DNA of 64,000 bases, taken from NCBI RefSeq assembly GCF_016908315.1, contig NZ_JAFBDQ010000001.1, positions 293,962 to 357,961 on the forward strand, in the 5' to 3' direction. Origin of the DNA: Halanaerobacter jeridensis. GTDB lineage: Bacteria > Bacillota > Halanaerobiia > Halobacteroidales > Halobacteroidaceae. This document shows positions 44,496-53,575 of this stretch, piece by piece (within the stretch, counting starts at the first letter, position 1; every line of letters starts with the position of its first letter). A program made the translations under genes and the position numbers. The notes under the pieces were generated by a model. The model had not been told where the DNA came from, did no database searches, and saw nothing but the letters and a program-made list of their open reading frames with translations.

Positions 44496-45443
44496 ATGAG
44501 AATTGTATTTATGGGTACGCCTGATTTTGCTGTACCTAGTTTAGAAAAGTTATGTGAAGCAGATTTAACTGATGTAGTAGGGGTAATCACTCAACCTGAT
44601 CGTAAGCGAGGCCGAGGGCAGAATTTACAGGCTCCACCTGTAAAGGAAGTAGCCTTAGATTATGATATTGAAGTTTATCAACCACAAAAAGTTACTTCGG
44701 AAGAAGGATTAGATAAATTAGAAGAATGGGCTCCTGATTTGATTGTTGTAGTTGCTTATGGTCAAATTTTAGGTAAAGAAGTACTTGATTTACCAGACTT
44801 AGGATGTGTTAATGTGCACGCTTCTTTATTACCTAAGTATAGAGGAGCTGCTCCTTTGCATCGTGCTTTAATCGAGGGTGAAGATGTTACTGGTGTTACA
44901 ACAATGCAGATGGATGAGGGGATGGATACAGGAGATATAATTTTACAGGAAGAAGTGGAGATCATTCCTCAAGATACTGTTGGTTCTTTACATGATAAAT
45001 TAGCTACTACAGGAGCTAATTTATTATTAGAGACTTTAGAGCAAATTGAAGCTGGGACTGCTCCTCGAATTCCACAAAATAGTGATCAAGCAACTTACGC
45101 AGCTAAAGTAAGTAAAGAAGATGGAGAAGTGGATTGGGAGCAGTCAGCTCGAGATATTTGGAATTTAGTTCGCGGTATGAATCCTTGGCCGGGTGCTTAT
45201 ACCTATAAAGATGAAGAACTATTGAAGTTATGGGATTCAGAGATATATGATGAAACAGCAAGTAGCGATTTTACTCCTGGAACAGTAGTGAAAACAGATG
45301 ATGAACAAGGGATAATTGTGCAAACAGGAGAAGGACAATTATTAATTACTCAATTACAACCTGCTAATAAAAGCAGAATGTCAGCAACTGATTATCTATT
45401 AGGTTATGAGTTAGAAGCAGGTGTCAAGTTAGGAGAAAAATAA
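44496..45443 (+). CDS. fmt: Methionyl-tRNA formyltransferase
   Basis: 315 residues. Rossmann formyltransferase domain starting RIVFMGTPDFAVPSLEKL; formyl-tetrahydrofolate site with NVHASLLPKYRGAAPLHRAL (catalytic Asn, His and the SLLP.YRG motif) and MDEGMDTGDI; C-terminal OB-like tRNA-binding domain from about 205 (AKVSKEDGEVDWEQSA, IWNLVRGMNPWPGAY). Formylates initiator Met-tRNA; encoded with def. Ribosome-binding site GTGGAGGG. Confidence 0.96.
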   Translation: MRIVFMGTPDFAVPSLEKLCEADLTDVVGVITQPDRKRGRGQNLQAPPVKEVALDYDIEVYQPQKVTSEEGLDKLEEWAPDLIVVVAYGQILGKEVLDLPDLGCVNVHASLLPKYRGAAPLHRALIEGEDVTGVTTMQMDEGMDTGDIILQEEVEIIPQDTVGSLHDKLATTGANLLLETLEQIEAGTAPRIPQNSDQATYAAKVSKEDGEVDWEQSARDIWNLVRGMNPWPGAYTYKDEELLKLWDSEIYDETASSDFTPGTVVKTDDEQGIIVQTGEGQLLITQLQPANKSRMSATDYLLGYELEAGVKLGEK

Positions 45444-45445
45444 CT

Positions 45446-46198
45446 ATGTTTAATCATCGCAATACAGTTATATTTCTACTTTTGCTTACACTAGGAGTTG
45501 TTAGCTTTTTTCTAGTTGGTATTTTTAATCTTAATTTGTTACAATTTAATTTATGGAGTCAATTAACATTAGTTGTGATAGGAGTAGCTTTAGTAGGTCT
45601 AGCTTTGATATTATTAATAGGAACGATGGGAATTATCTTAACGATGCGGTTAAATCGTCCGATTAAATTATTGATAATTCCTACTAAAATAGTTATATCT
45701 TATATTGTACCAGTAGTAATTCAAATTGCTAGCTGGTTTGGGATGGATAAAGAAAGAGTACAAAATTCTTTTATTCAAATTAGTAATCAATTAATTAACC
45801 CCGAAGAAATTTCTGTAGCAGCAGAAGATCTATTAATTTTAATGCCGCATTGTATTCAATTAGCTGATTGTAGCTATCGAGTTACTAGTGATATAAATAA
45901 CTGTCAACGTTGTGGAGGTTGTCAGGTAGATGATATTATTGCTCTTAAAGAAAAATATGGGGTTCATTTAGCCTTTGCTACAGGAGGGACGTTGGCCCGT
46001 AAAATAATAAAGGAAACAAGACCGAAAGCAATTGTGGCTGTTGCCTGTGAACGAGATTTAAGTAGTGGTATTCAAGATGTTTACCCGTTACCTGTAATTG
46101 GTGTAGTCAATTTAAGACCTAATGGTCCATGTTATAACACTAAAGTCGAATTAGATAAATTGGAAGCAGCAGTTAAAAGATTGTTGGAAGAACAGTAA
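45446..46198 (+). CDS. DUF116 membrane-anchored Cys-rich protein
   Basis: 250 residues. Two or three N-terminal hydrophobic segments (about 8-30, 33-62 and possibly 75-95), then a cytosolic DUF116 domain with a Cys cluster: PHCIQLADCSYRVTSD, NNCQRCGGC, and later VACERDLSSGIQ and LRPNGPCYNTKV. The spacing suggests an iron-sulfur or metal site, but function is unknown. It starts two bases after fmt in the translation operon, and this def-fmt-DUF116 neighbourhood is, as I recall, seen in clostridia. Shine-Dalgarno AGGAGAAA lies inside the fmt end. Confidence 0.85.
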   Translation: MFNHRNTVIFLLLLTLGVVSFFLVGIFNLNLLQFNLWSQLTLVVIGVALVGLALILLIGTMGIILTMRLNRPIKLLIIPTKIVISYIVPVVIQIASWFGMDKERVQNSFIQISNQLINPEEISVAAEDLLILMPHCIQLADCSYRVTSDINNCQRCGGCQVDDIIALKEKYGVHLAFATGGTLARKIIKETRPKAIVAVACERDLSSGIQDVYPLPVIGVVNLRPNGPCYNTKVELDKLEAAVKRLLEEQ

Positions 46199-46201
46199 AT
46201 C

Positions 46202-46345
46202 GTGACAAGAAAAAGCAGTGAAGAGTGACAAGAAAAAGCAGTGAAGAGTAAAGAGTAAAGAGTAAAGAGAATAAATAGTGAAAGTCAAGAACAAAAGATT
46301 TTGACTTTAGCTCATTACTGATTACTAGTTACTAATTACTAAATT
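46202..46345. repeat. GTGACAAG / GAGTAA repeat, copy 1
   Basis: A 23-base unit beginning GTGACAAGAAAAAGCAGT is exactly duplicated (46202-46224 and 46225-46247), followed by several GAGTAAA units. The distal end, ATTACTGATTACTAGTTACT and on, is rich in the complementary TTACT motif, so the region can fold back. The same words fill 53700-54000. Noncoding. Confidence 0.7.
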
Positions 46346-46366
46346 TATAATTGCGAGGTGATAAAT

Positions 46367-47056
46367 ATGCCTTTTTTATTTTTCGACCCAACAATGATTT
46401 TGTTAATACCAGCTATTATTCTAGCGGGTTATGCGCAGATGAAAGTTAAATCAACTTTTAATAAATATTTAGAAGTTAGAGCTAAGATTGGAAAGAGTGG
46501 GGCTCAAGTAGCGCGTGAGTTATTAGATCAAAATGGTTTATCTCATATTAATGTTACTCGGGCAGATGGTAAGTTATCAGATCATTATGATCCGAAAAAT
46601 GAAGTGCTTAAATTATCGCCGGAAGTTTATGGTGGTAGTTCTTTAGCTTCTTTAGGAGTAGCTGCCCATGAAACCGGGCATGCCATTCAAGATAAAGTGG
46701 GTTATGCGCCGCTAAGATTTCGTCATTCTTTATTTCCAGTGGCTAGTTTTGGTTCTCAAGCAGGGCCAATTTTAGCAGTACTCGGGTTTTTATTTCACGC
46801 TGGTTTTTTAATTAATGTAGGCATTATTGTCTTTACAGCAGCAGTTTTATTTCAAATTGTAACACTGCCGGTTGAATTTAATGCTAGTAGTAGAGCCCTT
46901 AAGTTATTAAGACAGAATAATTATTTAAATAGTCAAGAGACTAAGGGAGCTAAAAAAGTTTTAAATGCAGCAGCATTAACCTATGTCGCTTCAGCAGTAG
47001 TTGCTATTGGTCATTTAATTAGATTATTAGTTTTAAGTCGGATGATGGACGATTAA
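46367..47056 (+). CDS. YugP-like membrane zinc metallopeptidase
   Basis: 229 residues. An N-terminal hydrophobic segment (about 5-25), then VAAHETGHAIQDKVGYAPL, with the HEXXH-type zinc motif HETGH (His101, Glu102, His105), and two further membrane segments (about 120-165) plus a C-terminal one. The pattern SGAQVARELLDQNGL and PVEFNASSRALKLL is typical of the Zn_peptidase_2/YugP family. Substrate unknown. GTG at 46358 is in frame but overlaps the GAGGTG ribosome-binding site, so ATG 46367 is preferred. Confidence 0.88.
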   Translation: MPFLFFDPTMILLIPAIILAGYAQMKVKSTFNKYLEVRAKIGKSGAQVARELLDQNGLSHINVTRADGKLSDHYDPKNEVLKLSPEVYGGSSLASLGVAAHETGHAIQDKVGYAPLRFRHSLFPVASFGSQAGPILAVLGFLFHAGFLINVGIIVFTAAVLFQIVTLPVEFNASSRALKLLRQNNYLNSQETKGAKKVLNAAALTYVASAVVAIGHLIRLLVLSRMMDD

Positions 47057-47057
47057 T

Positions 47058-47684
47058 ATGTTTTATCTATTGATATTTTTGCTGCTGCCAATAGTTTTTG
47101 TGGTGTTATTATTACCATTTAAGTTTACTATTGATTCACTAATTATTTTGTTTAAAGCGCCAGGGCAGTTATTTGCTATAGCCAAGAATGAATCATTACG
47201 TAAAAACCATGCTTTAGAACATGCTACAGTTAATATTTTAGAAAAGAAATATGGTTATAGCAACTTATCTGGTTTAGCAGAAGAAAATGGATTCTATATT
47301 AATGGGGTTATTAATCCTAAAGATGTGAAGGTAGCAGCACAAGAGGGATTATTAAGACTACAGCAGGGTGAAAGAAATTTAGTAGTGCATAAACAATGTG
47401 GAACTAGTTTAACTGTAGCCAATCTAGTTTCAGCTGTAGTTTTTATTTTGTTGCTGCTGCTGACAGGTGTTTTTAGTTTATTAAATATGTTATTAGCAAT
47501 TATCATTGCTAATTTCATTGGCCCGCAATTAGGAGTTTGGGTCCAAAAGAATTATACTACTTCTTATCAAGTTGATAATATGGAAATTAATGGAGTGCAA
47601 TTGCGCCAAGATTCACAAACAATGTTAGGGATAAATGTGCCTAAGAAAGTGTTTGTAAGAACTAGTGAATTAGTATGGAAATAG
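47058..47684 (+). CDS. Membrane protein with RKNHALEHATVN motif (DUF6391-like)
   Basis: 208 residues: an N-terminal hydrophobic segment (1-30), a central soluble part with RKNHALEHATVNILEKKYG, whose HALEHAT resembles an HxxxH metal site, GLAEENGFYINGVINP, and two hydrophobic segments (about 120-160), then a soluble tail. I recall this pattern from the DUF6391 family; function unknown. It starts one base after the metallopeptidase stop and is probably translated by coupling. The pair may act together on membrane proteins (inference). Confidence 0.7.
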   Translation: MFYLLIFLLLPIVFVVLLLPFKFTIDSLIILFKAPGQLFAIAKNESLRKNHALEHATVNILEKKYGYSNLSGLAEENGFYINGVINPKDVKVAAQEGLLRLQQGERNLVVHKQCGTSLTVANLVSAVVFILLLLLTGVFSLLNMLLAIIIANFIGPQLGVWVQKNYTTSYQVDNMEINGVQLRQDSQTMLGINVPKKVFVRTSELVWK

Positions 47685-47689
47685 TATTT

Positions 47690-47975
47690 AACTATCAACT
47701 ATGGGCTTAAACCTAAACTATAAAAGCTAAACCCTAGAATTTAACGGAAAATCGAACAACAAAATTTTAAGTAAATAAAAGGTATTTGCAATTTGTTAGT
47801 AGGTATATTTGCGAAGAAAAAAAGAAGAGGCTAATTTAAGCCTCTTTATTTATGATTAAGAGAACTATACTTTGTAAAAAATTGCAAATAATTTTTATAT
47901 CTTTTTTTGGAGTTAAGGTCTTGTTTTTTAGGGTTTAGCCCATAGCTAATAACTTACAGCTATTAGCTGAATCAT
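47690..47975. repeat. Nested inverted-repeat element in the 320-base gap before rsmB
   Basis: Outer arms CTATGGGCTTAAACCT (near 47700) and AGGGTTTAGCCCATAG (near 47930-47945) are inverted copies with small differences. Inner arms ATTTGCAAT and ATTGCAAAT flank a terminator hairpin at 47826-47845. The AGCTAATA...TATTAGCT sequence at 47944-47970 adds a small hairpin. Noncoding. It resembles the 210-bp repeat in design but not in sequence. Confidence 0.6.
47826..47851 (+). terminator. Terminator in the centre of the palindromic gap
   Basis: Stem AGAGGC / GCCTCT (47826-47831 with 47840-47845) plus A/T pairs in the loop, followed by TTTATT. Probably ends the priA-def-fmt-metallopeptidase transcript. 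Confidence 0.7.
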
Positions 47976-48005
47976 ACATAATCTTGCTAAAATTGGGGGA
48001 AAATT

Positions 48006-49346
48006 ATGAGTAATGCACGAGAGCTAGCTTTAAAAGCGATTTATAGAATTAATGAAGAAGGTGCTTTTTCTAATTTAGTGTTAAATGAATTATTAAACAA
48101 GTCTAATTTGGATCAACGTGATAAAGCACTGACAACTCAATTAGTATATGGTAGTATTAGATATCGGAATAGTTTAGATTGGGTTATTAATCATTTTTCC
48201 ACTCGTAAAGTGAAAAAAATGACACCATGGGTGCGTAATGCTTTGCGTCTTGGTGTTTATCAGATTGATTATTTAGATAAAATTCCTGCTCCAGTAGCTG
48301 CTAATGAAACAGTGGAAGTAGCTAAAGAATACTGTAATCGGGGAGCAGTTAAGTTTATTAATGGTAATTTAAGAAATATTGCGCAAAATATTGATAGTGT
48401 AGAATATCCAGATTTAGAAGAGAATCCAGTGCAACATATTAGACATTGTTATTCTTATCCGCAATGGATAGTACAGCGGTGGGTTAAAAGATATGGTAGG
48501 GAAGAGACAATTGAAATTTGTCAAAATTTAAATCAAATTCCACCAACAGTAGTTCGGACTAATACCTTAAAGTTAACGCGAGAGGAATTGATATCTAATT
48601 TAGAGCAAGAAGGAGCAGAAGCGGAGGCAATTACTAAAGTTGGAGAAGCAGTTAATTTAAGCAATTATAATTCAATTGCTAGTTTAAAGTCTTTTCAAAG
48701 AGGAGAATTTTTTGTCCAAGGATTGAGTTCTATGTTAGTTGCTCATGTACTAGAGCCTACTGCTCATGATTTAGTTATTGATTTATGTGCTGCTCCAGGT
48801 GGTAAATCGACTCATTTTGCGCAGGTAATGAATAATCAAGGGCAGATTAATGCTGTTGATTTACATCAGCAAAAGCTTGATTTGATTCAAGAAAATTGTG
48901 ATAGATTAGGTATAGAAAATATAGATACTTATTGTGGGGATGGTCGTGAAATTACTTTTGAGCAACAGGCTAATAAAATTTTAGTTGATGCTCCCTGCAG
49001 CGGACTAGGGATTATAGGAAAAAAACCAGAGATTAGATGGCAGAAAAAGCCGCAAGATTTGCAACAATTACAAGAATTACAGTTAGAATTATTGACTAAT
49101 GCAGCAGGACTTTTGCAGGATGGCGGCGAATTAGTATATAGTACTTGTACTTTTACTCCGGAAGAAAATCAGGCTGTGATTGAGAAGTTTTTAGCAGAGT
49201 TTCCGCAGTTTTCTCTAGTCGATTTAGAAACTGAAGCGCAAAATTTAGAGTTGACAGATTATTTAAATGATGGGATGATACAAATTTTACCTGATAATAA
49301 ATTTTTAGAAGGATTTTTCATAGCTAAATTAGTTAAAATAAGTTAA
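48006..49346 (+). CDS. rsmB: 16S rRNA (cytosine-967-C5)-methyltransferase
   Basis: 446 residues. N-terminal NusB-like RNA-binding domain (ARELALKAIYRINEEGAFSN, GSIRYRNSLDWVINHF), then the Rossmann methyltransferase: SAM site VIDLCAAPGGKSTH, catalytic cysteines in VDAPCSGLG and VYSTCTFTPEENQ. Methylates C967 of 16S rRNA. Ribosome-binding site TGGGGGAAA. First gene after the palindromic gap; rlmN follows 16 bases on. Confidence 0.95.
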   Translation: MSNARELALKAIYRINEEGAFSNLVLNELLNKSNLDQRDKALTTQLVYGSIRYRNSLDWVINHFSTRKVKKMTPWVRNALRLGVYQIDYLDKIPAPVAANETVEVAKEYCNRGAVKFINGNLRNIAQNIDSVEYPDLEENPVQHIRHCYSYPQWIVQRWVKRYGREETIEICQNLNQIPPTVVRTNTLKLTREELISNLEQEGAEAEAITKVGEAVNLSNYNSIASLKSFQRGEFFVQGLSSMLVAHVLEPTAHDLVIDLCAAPGGKSTHFAQVMNNQGQINAVDLHQQKLDLIQENCDRLGIENIDTYCGDGREITFEQQANKILVDAPCSGLGIIGKKPEIRWQKKPQDLQQLQELQLELLTNAAGLLQDGGELVYSTCTFTPEENQAVIEKFLAEFPQFSLVDLETEAQNLELTDYLNDGMIQILPDNKFLEGFFIAKLVKIS

Positions 49347-49362
49347 GAAGAGGTTTGATAAT

Positions 49363-50385
49363 ATGGATAAAGTAAATTTAATTGGATTAAATAAAGAAGA
49401 ATTAGAAAATGAAATGAAGAAATTAGAGCAACCGAGTTTTCGAGCCCAACAAATTTTGAATTGGATTTATGATAAAAATAAATTTGATTTTGCTGAGATG
49501 ACTAATCTAGGCAAAAATTTAAGAAGAGAATTAAAACAGCATTTTGATTTAGATCCGTTAACAAAACTAGGGGCTCAAGAATCTGAAGATGGTACTATTA
49601 AATATTTATTTGAACTATCTGATGGTGAAAAGATTGAAGTAGTTTATATGCCAAGTGAAAAGGGGCGTAAAACGCTTTGTATTTCTACTCAAGTAGGTTG
49701 TGCTATGGGTTGTAGTTTTTGTGCTACAGGATTACATGGTTTAACTCGTAACTTAAGAGCAGGAGAAATAGTAAATCAGATTTTAACAGTAGAAAATTTG
49801 CGAGATATAGAAATTACCAATGTTGTACTAATGGGCATGGGTGAACCTTTAGATAATTATGAGGCTAGTTTAAAAGCTATTTCATTAATTAATGGACCTT
49901 TAAATATAGGTATGAGAAAAATAACTATTTCTACTTGTGGACTAGTTCCTCAAATAAAAAAATTAGCTGATGAAGAATTACAATTAACTTTAGCTGTTTC
50001 TCTGCATGCGCCTAATAATCAATTGAGAAATAAATTAATTCCTGTTAACCAAAAATATCCGATTGAAGAACTAATAGATGCTTGTCAGTACTATATTGAA
50101 AAGACCAATCGACGTGTGACTTTCGAGTATGCACTGATGGATGGTGTTAATGATAAATTAAAACATGCTCAACAGTTAGCAGATTTATTGGCAGCTAAGT
50201 TAGTTCATGTGAATTTGATTCCAATTAATCAAGTGCAGGAATTAAATTATTCTCAGCCACAACAGGATATTATTGCAGAGTTTGAAACTGAGCTGCAAAA
50301 AAGAAATATACCCGTTACTGTGCGAAAAGAGCGAGGGGCAGATATTGATGCTGCTTGTGGACAGTTACAGGGGAAGGAGGAATAG
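49363..50385 (+). CDS. rlmN: Dual-specificity 23S rRNA/tRNA adenine-C2 methyltransferase (radical SAM)
   Basis: 340 residues. N-terminal RlmN domain (FRAQQILNWIYDKNKFDFAEM), radical SAM cluster motif CAMGCSFCATG, GEIVNQIL, VVLMGMGEPLDNY, RKITISTCGLVPQI, LAVSLHAPNNQLRNKLIPVN, and the C-terminal resolving cysteine in GADIDAACGQL. Modifies A2503 of 23S rRNA and A37 of some tRNAs. In the rsmB-rlmN-FHA-stp-prkC run. Confidence 0.96.
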   Translation: MDKVNLIGLNKEELENEMKKLEQPSFRAQQILNWIYDKNKFDFAEMTNLGKNLRRELKQHFDLDPLTKLGAQESEDGTIKYLFELSDGEKIEVVYMPSEKGRKTLCISTQVGCAMGCSFCATGLHGLTRNLRAGEIVNQILTVENLRDIEITNVVLMGMGEPLDNYEASLKAISLINGPLNIGMRKITISTCGLVPQIKKLADEELQLTLAVSLHAPNNQLRNKLIPVNQKYPIEELIDACQYYIEKTNRRVTFEYALMDGVNDKLKHAQQLADLLAAKLVHVNLIPINQVQELNYSQPQQDIIAEFETELQKRNIPVTVRKERGADIDAACGQLQGKEE

Positions 50386-50387
50386 CT

Positions 50388-50867
50388 GTGCTTAACTTGG
50401 CCCGAAAATTAAAGAATTTTATATTTACTGATGATAATGTTAATGATGAGAATGATGAGTTTGATACTCAAGAAGAAATTAAGAATGATACTAAAATTTT
50501 TAGTGATTATCAAAGTGGAACGGCAAATGTTTCGGAAAATGATAAAACAATTATCAGAGAACCACTACGAAAAAAAGAGGTTAGGTTGAGAGTATTAACT
50601 CAAAATGGGATTGAAAAAGAGATTGTAATTGATTCAGTTGAGACTAATATTGGGCGGCAGAAAAGTAATGAAATTGTCTTGAATGATAAAAGTGTCTCAC
50701 GTGTTCATGCACAGTTAATTAACAAAAAATATTATTATAAAATTAGAGATTTAAGTAGTACTAATGGCTCTTATGTTAACGGGAAAGCGATTAAAGAGCA
50801 GAAACTAGTTGATGGAGATAAGATTAAATTAGGAAAGACTACTTTAGAATTTTCTTTAGATGGCTAA
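50388..50867 (+). CDS. FHA-domain protein of the PASTA-kinase operon
   Basis: 159 residues from the GTG at 50388. The N-terminal half is polar and rich in Asp, Asn and Glu. The C-terminal half is a forkhead-associated domain: NIGRQKSNEIVLNDKSVSRV with the pThr-contacting Arg and Ser, HAQL, and LSSTNGSYVNGKAI. It should bind phosphothreonine made by the kinase two genes down. A longer frame to 50355 exists, but the Shine-Dalgarno AAGGAGG at 50374-50380 points to 50388. Two bases after the rlmN stop. Confidence 0.88.
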   Translation: MLNLARKLKNFIFTDDNVNDENDEFDTQEEIKNDTKIFSDYQSGTANVSENDKTIIREPLRKKEVRLRVLTQNGIEKEIVIDSVETNIGRQKSNEIVLNDKSVSRVHAQLINKKYYYKIRDLSSTNGSYVNGKAIKEQKLVDGDKIKLGKTTLEFSLDG

Positions 50868-50880
50868 GTGAGGTGAAAAA

Positions 50881-51594
50881 ATGAATTATGGTACAGTGTC
50901 AATCACAGGAAAAGTGAGAGATAAAAACGAAGATAATTATTTAGCATTAGATAAGGGAAGACTACATGTGATTGCTGTAGCAGATGGTATGGGAGGCCAT
51001 AAAGCAGGAGATGTGGCTAGTTCTACAGCAATTAAAGTAGTCAAAAACTATGATTTTAGTCCACATGAGCTAATTAGTGATGTTGAAGAATGTATTAATA
51101 TTGTAAATAATAAAATTTTAGAAAAGAGTAGTAATCATCCTGAGTATAGAGGAATGGGTACTACTCTAACTTTAGGAATAATTAAGAATAATCATTTAGT
51201 ACTGGGACATATAGGTGATAGTAGAGCTTACTTGTATCATAATGATTTTTTAGAGCAAATTACTGATGATCATTCTTATGTAGCAGATTTATTGAAACAG
51301 GGGGCAATTACAAAAGAAGAGGCTGAAAATCATCCTAAAAAGAATCTATTGTTGCGAGCTTTAGGTTTAGAAAGAGGAGTTGAGGTAGATATAATTGAAC
51401 ATGATTTAGCAGCTGAAGATGTTATTTTATTATGTTCTGATGGTTTAACAAATATGAAAAGTGACGAGCAAATTCAATCGGTATTGAGTAGTGAAGAATT
51501 AAAATTACAAGAACAAGCAGAACTTTTATCTGATAAGGCAAATGCAGCAGGAGGCTATGATAATATAACTGCTGTTTTATATCAGAATACTTAA
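50881..51594 (+). CDS. stp: PP2C Ser/Thr phosphatase (Stp/PrpC)
   Basis: 237 residues, full length. PP2C motifs: KVRDKNEDNYLAL, VADGMGGHKAGD, GMGTTLTLG, HIGDSRAYLY, ITDDHSYVADLLKQG, LLCSDGLTNM and GGYDNITAVL, which include all metal-binding Asp residues. Cognate phosphatase of the PASTA kinase. Ribosome-binding site GAGGTG, 13 bases after the FHA gene. Confidence 0.95.
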   Translation: MNYGTVSITGKVRDKNEDNYLALDKGRLHVIAVADGMGGHKAGDVASSTAIKVVKNYDFSPHELISDVEECINIVNNKILEKSSNHPEYRGMGTTLTLGIIKNNHLVLGHIGDSRAYLYHNDFLEQITDDHSYVADLLKQGAITKEEAENHPKKNLLLRALGLERGVEVDIIEHDLAAEDVILLCSDGLTNMKSDEQIQSVLSSEELKLQEQAELLSDKANAAGGYDNITAVLYQNT

Positions 51595-51616
51595 GCTTGG
51601 TTTTGAGGTGACGTTA

Positions 51617-53575
51617 ATGATTGGGAAATTATTAAATAATAGATATAAATTGGTAGAAAAAATAGGTACAGGTGGGATGGCAATTGTCTATCGGGCTGAA
51701 GATAGGCATCTATCTCGGGAAGTTGCTGTTAAAATTTTGCAACCTCAATTTGCTGATAATGATAAAGCAGTTAAACGCTTTCGGCATGAGGCCAAATCTG
51801 TAGCTAGTTTAAATCACCCCAATATAATTAATATTTTTGATATAGGTCAAGATGATGAAACTGAATATATAATTATGGAATATATTACTGGCCAAGATTT
51901 AAAAGAAAAAATTAATCAGGAAGGTAAATTACCTACTGCCCAAGCAATTAGAATTATTGAAGAAGTCTGTCAAGCTTTGATTAAGGCTCACCGCAATAAT
52001 ATTGTTCATTGTGATATTAAGCCGCATAATATTTTATTAACTTCTGATGAGCGAGTAAAGGTGACTGATTTTGGTATTGCTCAAGCTGTAACTGATGCTA
52101 CAATGGAACAGACTGACTCGATTATTGGTTCGGCCCATTATTTATCTCCTGAACAAGCGCGAGGTAGTAGAGTCACTACTAAAAGTGATTTATATTCTTT
52201 GGGAATTGTATTATATGAATTAGTTACGGGAAAGTTACCGTTTGAAGGGGAAAATTCGGTTTCAGTAGCTTTAAAACATGTGAAGGATAAACCACCTTCT
52301 CCCTTAAAGTATAATGGAGATTTATCACCTCAATTAGTAGATATTATTATGAAATCTTTAGCTAAGAAACCTAGTGAAAGATATAATTCGGCTAATGAGT
52401 TTTTGCGTGATTTAAAGGAATTAGATGAGAGTTTAGATCATTCAGAAATTTCTAATCAGGAAACAATGATCATTTCTCCAGAAGAAATGGAGGCTGAAAA
52501 AACTAAAGTTCAAAGAAAAACAAATGATATTAAAGATTTAGATAAAACTGATTTGGAATCTGAGCAGAATAATGATAAGAATAATACCCAAAATACTAAG
52601 CAACCGCAAACAAAATCTAAGCAGAAAAATTCTTTGAGTTTTTGGACAGTTGCTCTAACTTTAGTAGTATTAGGGGTTGCTTTATTAGGGATAGCGTATT
52701 ATTTTTATTTGGATTATGTAACTGTTCCTAAGGTTACAGTGCCTAATGTAGTAGGGCAAAGTTTTTCTAATGCTGAGAAAACTTTAGAAAAAGAAGGTTT
52801 AAAATTAGAAGTTTATTATAAGACTTACAGTAGTGAAACCCCTAAAAATCATGTTATTTCGCAAAGTCCTAAACCAAAAGAAACTGTGAGAAAAAAACGG
52901 GTTATTAGTTTGGTGATTAGCAAAGGGGCTGAATTGAGTGTTGTACCTGATTTCAAAGGGATATCATTACGTAAAGTCAAGGTGGAATTGGACAAAAAGG
53001 ATTTAGTATTAGGGACTGTAGAGAGAGAGTATAGCCCTGAGGTTGAAGAAGGAAGAGTCATTTCTCAAACTCCAGCTGTTGATAAAAAGGTTAAATCTAA
53101 AACCAAGGTAGATTTAGTTGTCAGTAAAGGACCTGAGCCGCAGAAGATAGGAGTTCCTAATTTAGTAGGTTTGAAAAAAGAAGAGGCTGTAGAAAAATTA
53201 AGAGCAGAAAATTTGATTTTAGGTCAAGTAACGCAACGTAAGAGTTTGAATTATTATGCAGGGCGAGTCATTGCTCAACAGCCAGCTTCGGGTGCAGAAG
53301 TGGTAGAAGGTTCAACTATGAAATTAATTATTAGTAGTGGAATTAGAAATCCTTATGATTCTGAAGTAAGAAAGTCTAATATTAATATAGAAGTTACACC
53401 AGGACAGGATAAAGAAGTTAAGATTGTAGTTCAAGATGATAATGGGCAGCGGATTGTCTATCAGAAGGTACATCAATCGGGAGCAACGGTATATGAAGAA
53501 ATAATTACAGTTGGCCCAGCAATTCTTAGAGTTTATTTTAATGATAAACTAGTTAGTGAAAAAACGATAAGATAA
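51617..53575 (+). CDS. prkC: PASTA-domain Ser/Thr protein kinase
   Basis: 652 residues. Cytosolic kinase domain: KIGTGGMAIVYRAED glycine loop, AVKIL Lys, catalytic loop VHCDIKPHNILL, DFGIAQA, GSAHYLSPEQARG. One membrane segment at about 340-362 (FWTVALTLVVLGVALLGIAY), then three PASTA domains outside (VPNVVGQSFSNAEKTLE; VPDFKGISLRKVKVELD; VPNLVGLKKEEAVEKLR) and a ~90-residue C-terminal domain. The catalytic loop has HCD instead of HRD. Muropeptide or lipid II sensing controls growth and germination in relatives. GTG at 51608 lies on the ribosome-binding site GAGGTG, so ATG 51617 is chosen. Confidence 0.95.
   Translation: MIGKLLNNRYKLVEKIGTGGMAIVYRAEDRHLSREVAVKILQPQFADNDKAVKRFRHEAKSVASLNHPNIINIFDIGQDDETEYIIMEYITGQDLKEKINQEGKLPTAQAIRIIEEVCQALIKAHRNNIVHCDIKPHNILLTSDERVKVTDFGIAQAVTDATMEQTDSIIGSAHYLSPEQARGSRVTTKSDLYSLGIVLYELVTGKLPFEGENSVSVALKHVKDKPPSPLKYNGDLSPQLVDIIMKSLAKKPSERYNSANEFLRDLKELDESLDHSEISNQETMIISPEEMEAEKTKVQRKTNDIKDLDKTDLESEQNNDKNNTQNTKQPQTKSKQKNSLSFWTVALTLVVLGVALLGIAYYFYLDYVTVPKVTVPNVVGQSFSNAEKTLEKEGLKLEVYYKTYSSETPKNHVISQSPKPKETVRKKRVISLVISKGAELSVVPDFKGISLRKVKVELDKKDLVLGTVEREYSPEVEEGRVISQTPAVDKKVKSKTKVDLVVSKGPEPQKIGVPNLVGLKKEEAVEKLRAENLILGQVTQRKSLNYYAGRVIAQQPASGAEVVEGSTMKLIISSGIRNPYDSEVRKSNINIEVTPGQDKEVKIVVQDDNGQRIVYQKVHQSGATVYEEIITVGPAILRVYFNDKLVSEKTIR

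Noticed and set aside
44762..44965. 67-residue minus-strand frame inside fmt
   Set aside because: It lies wholly within the conserved formyltransferase catalytic region and is a shadow frame.
46202..46345. CRISPR array
   Set aside because: The units are contiguous or degenerate with no unique spacers of constant length, and no cas genes are present.
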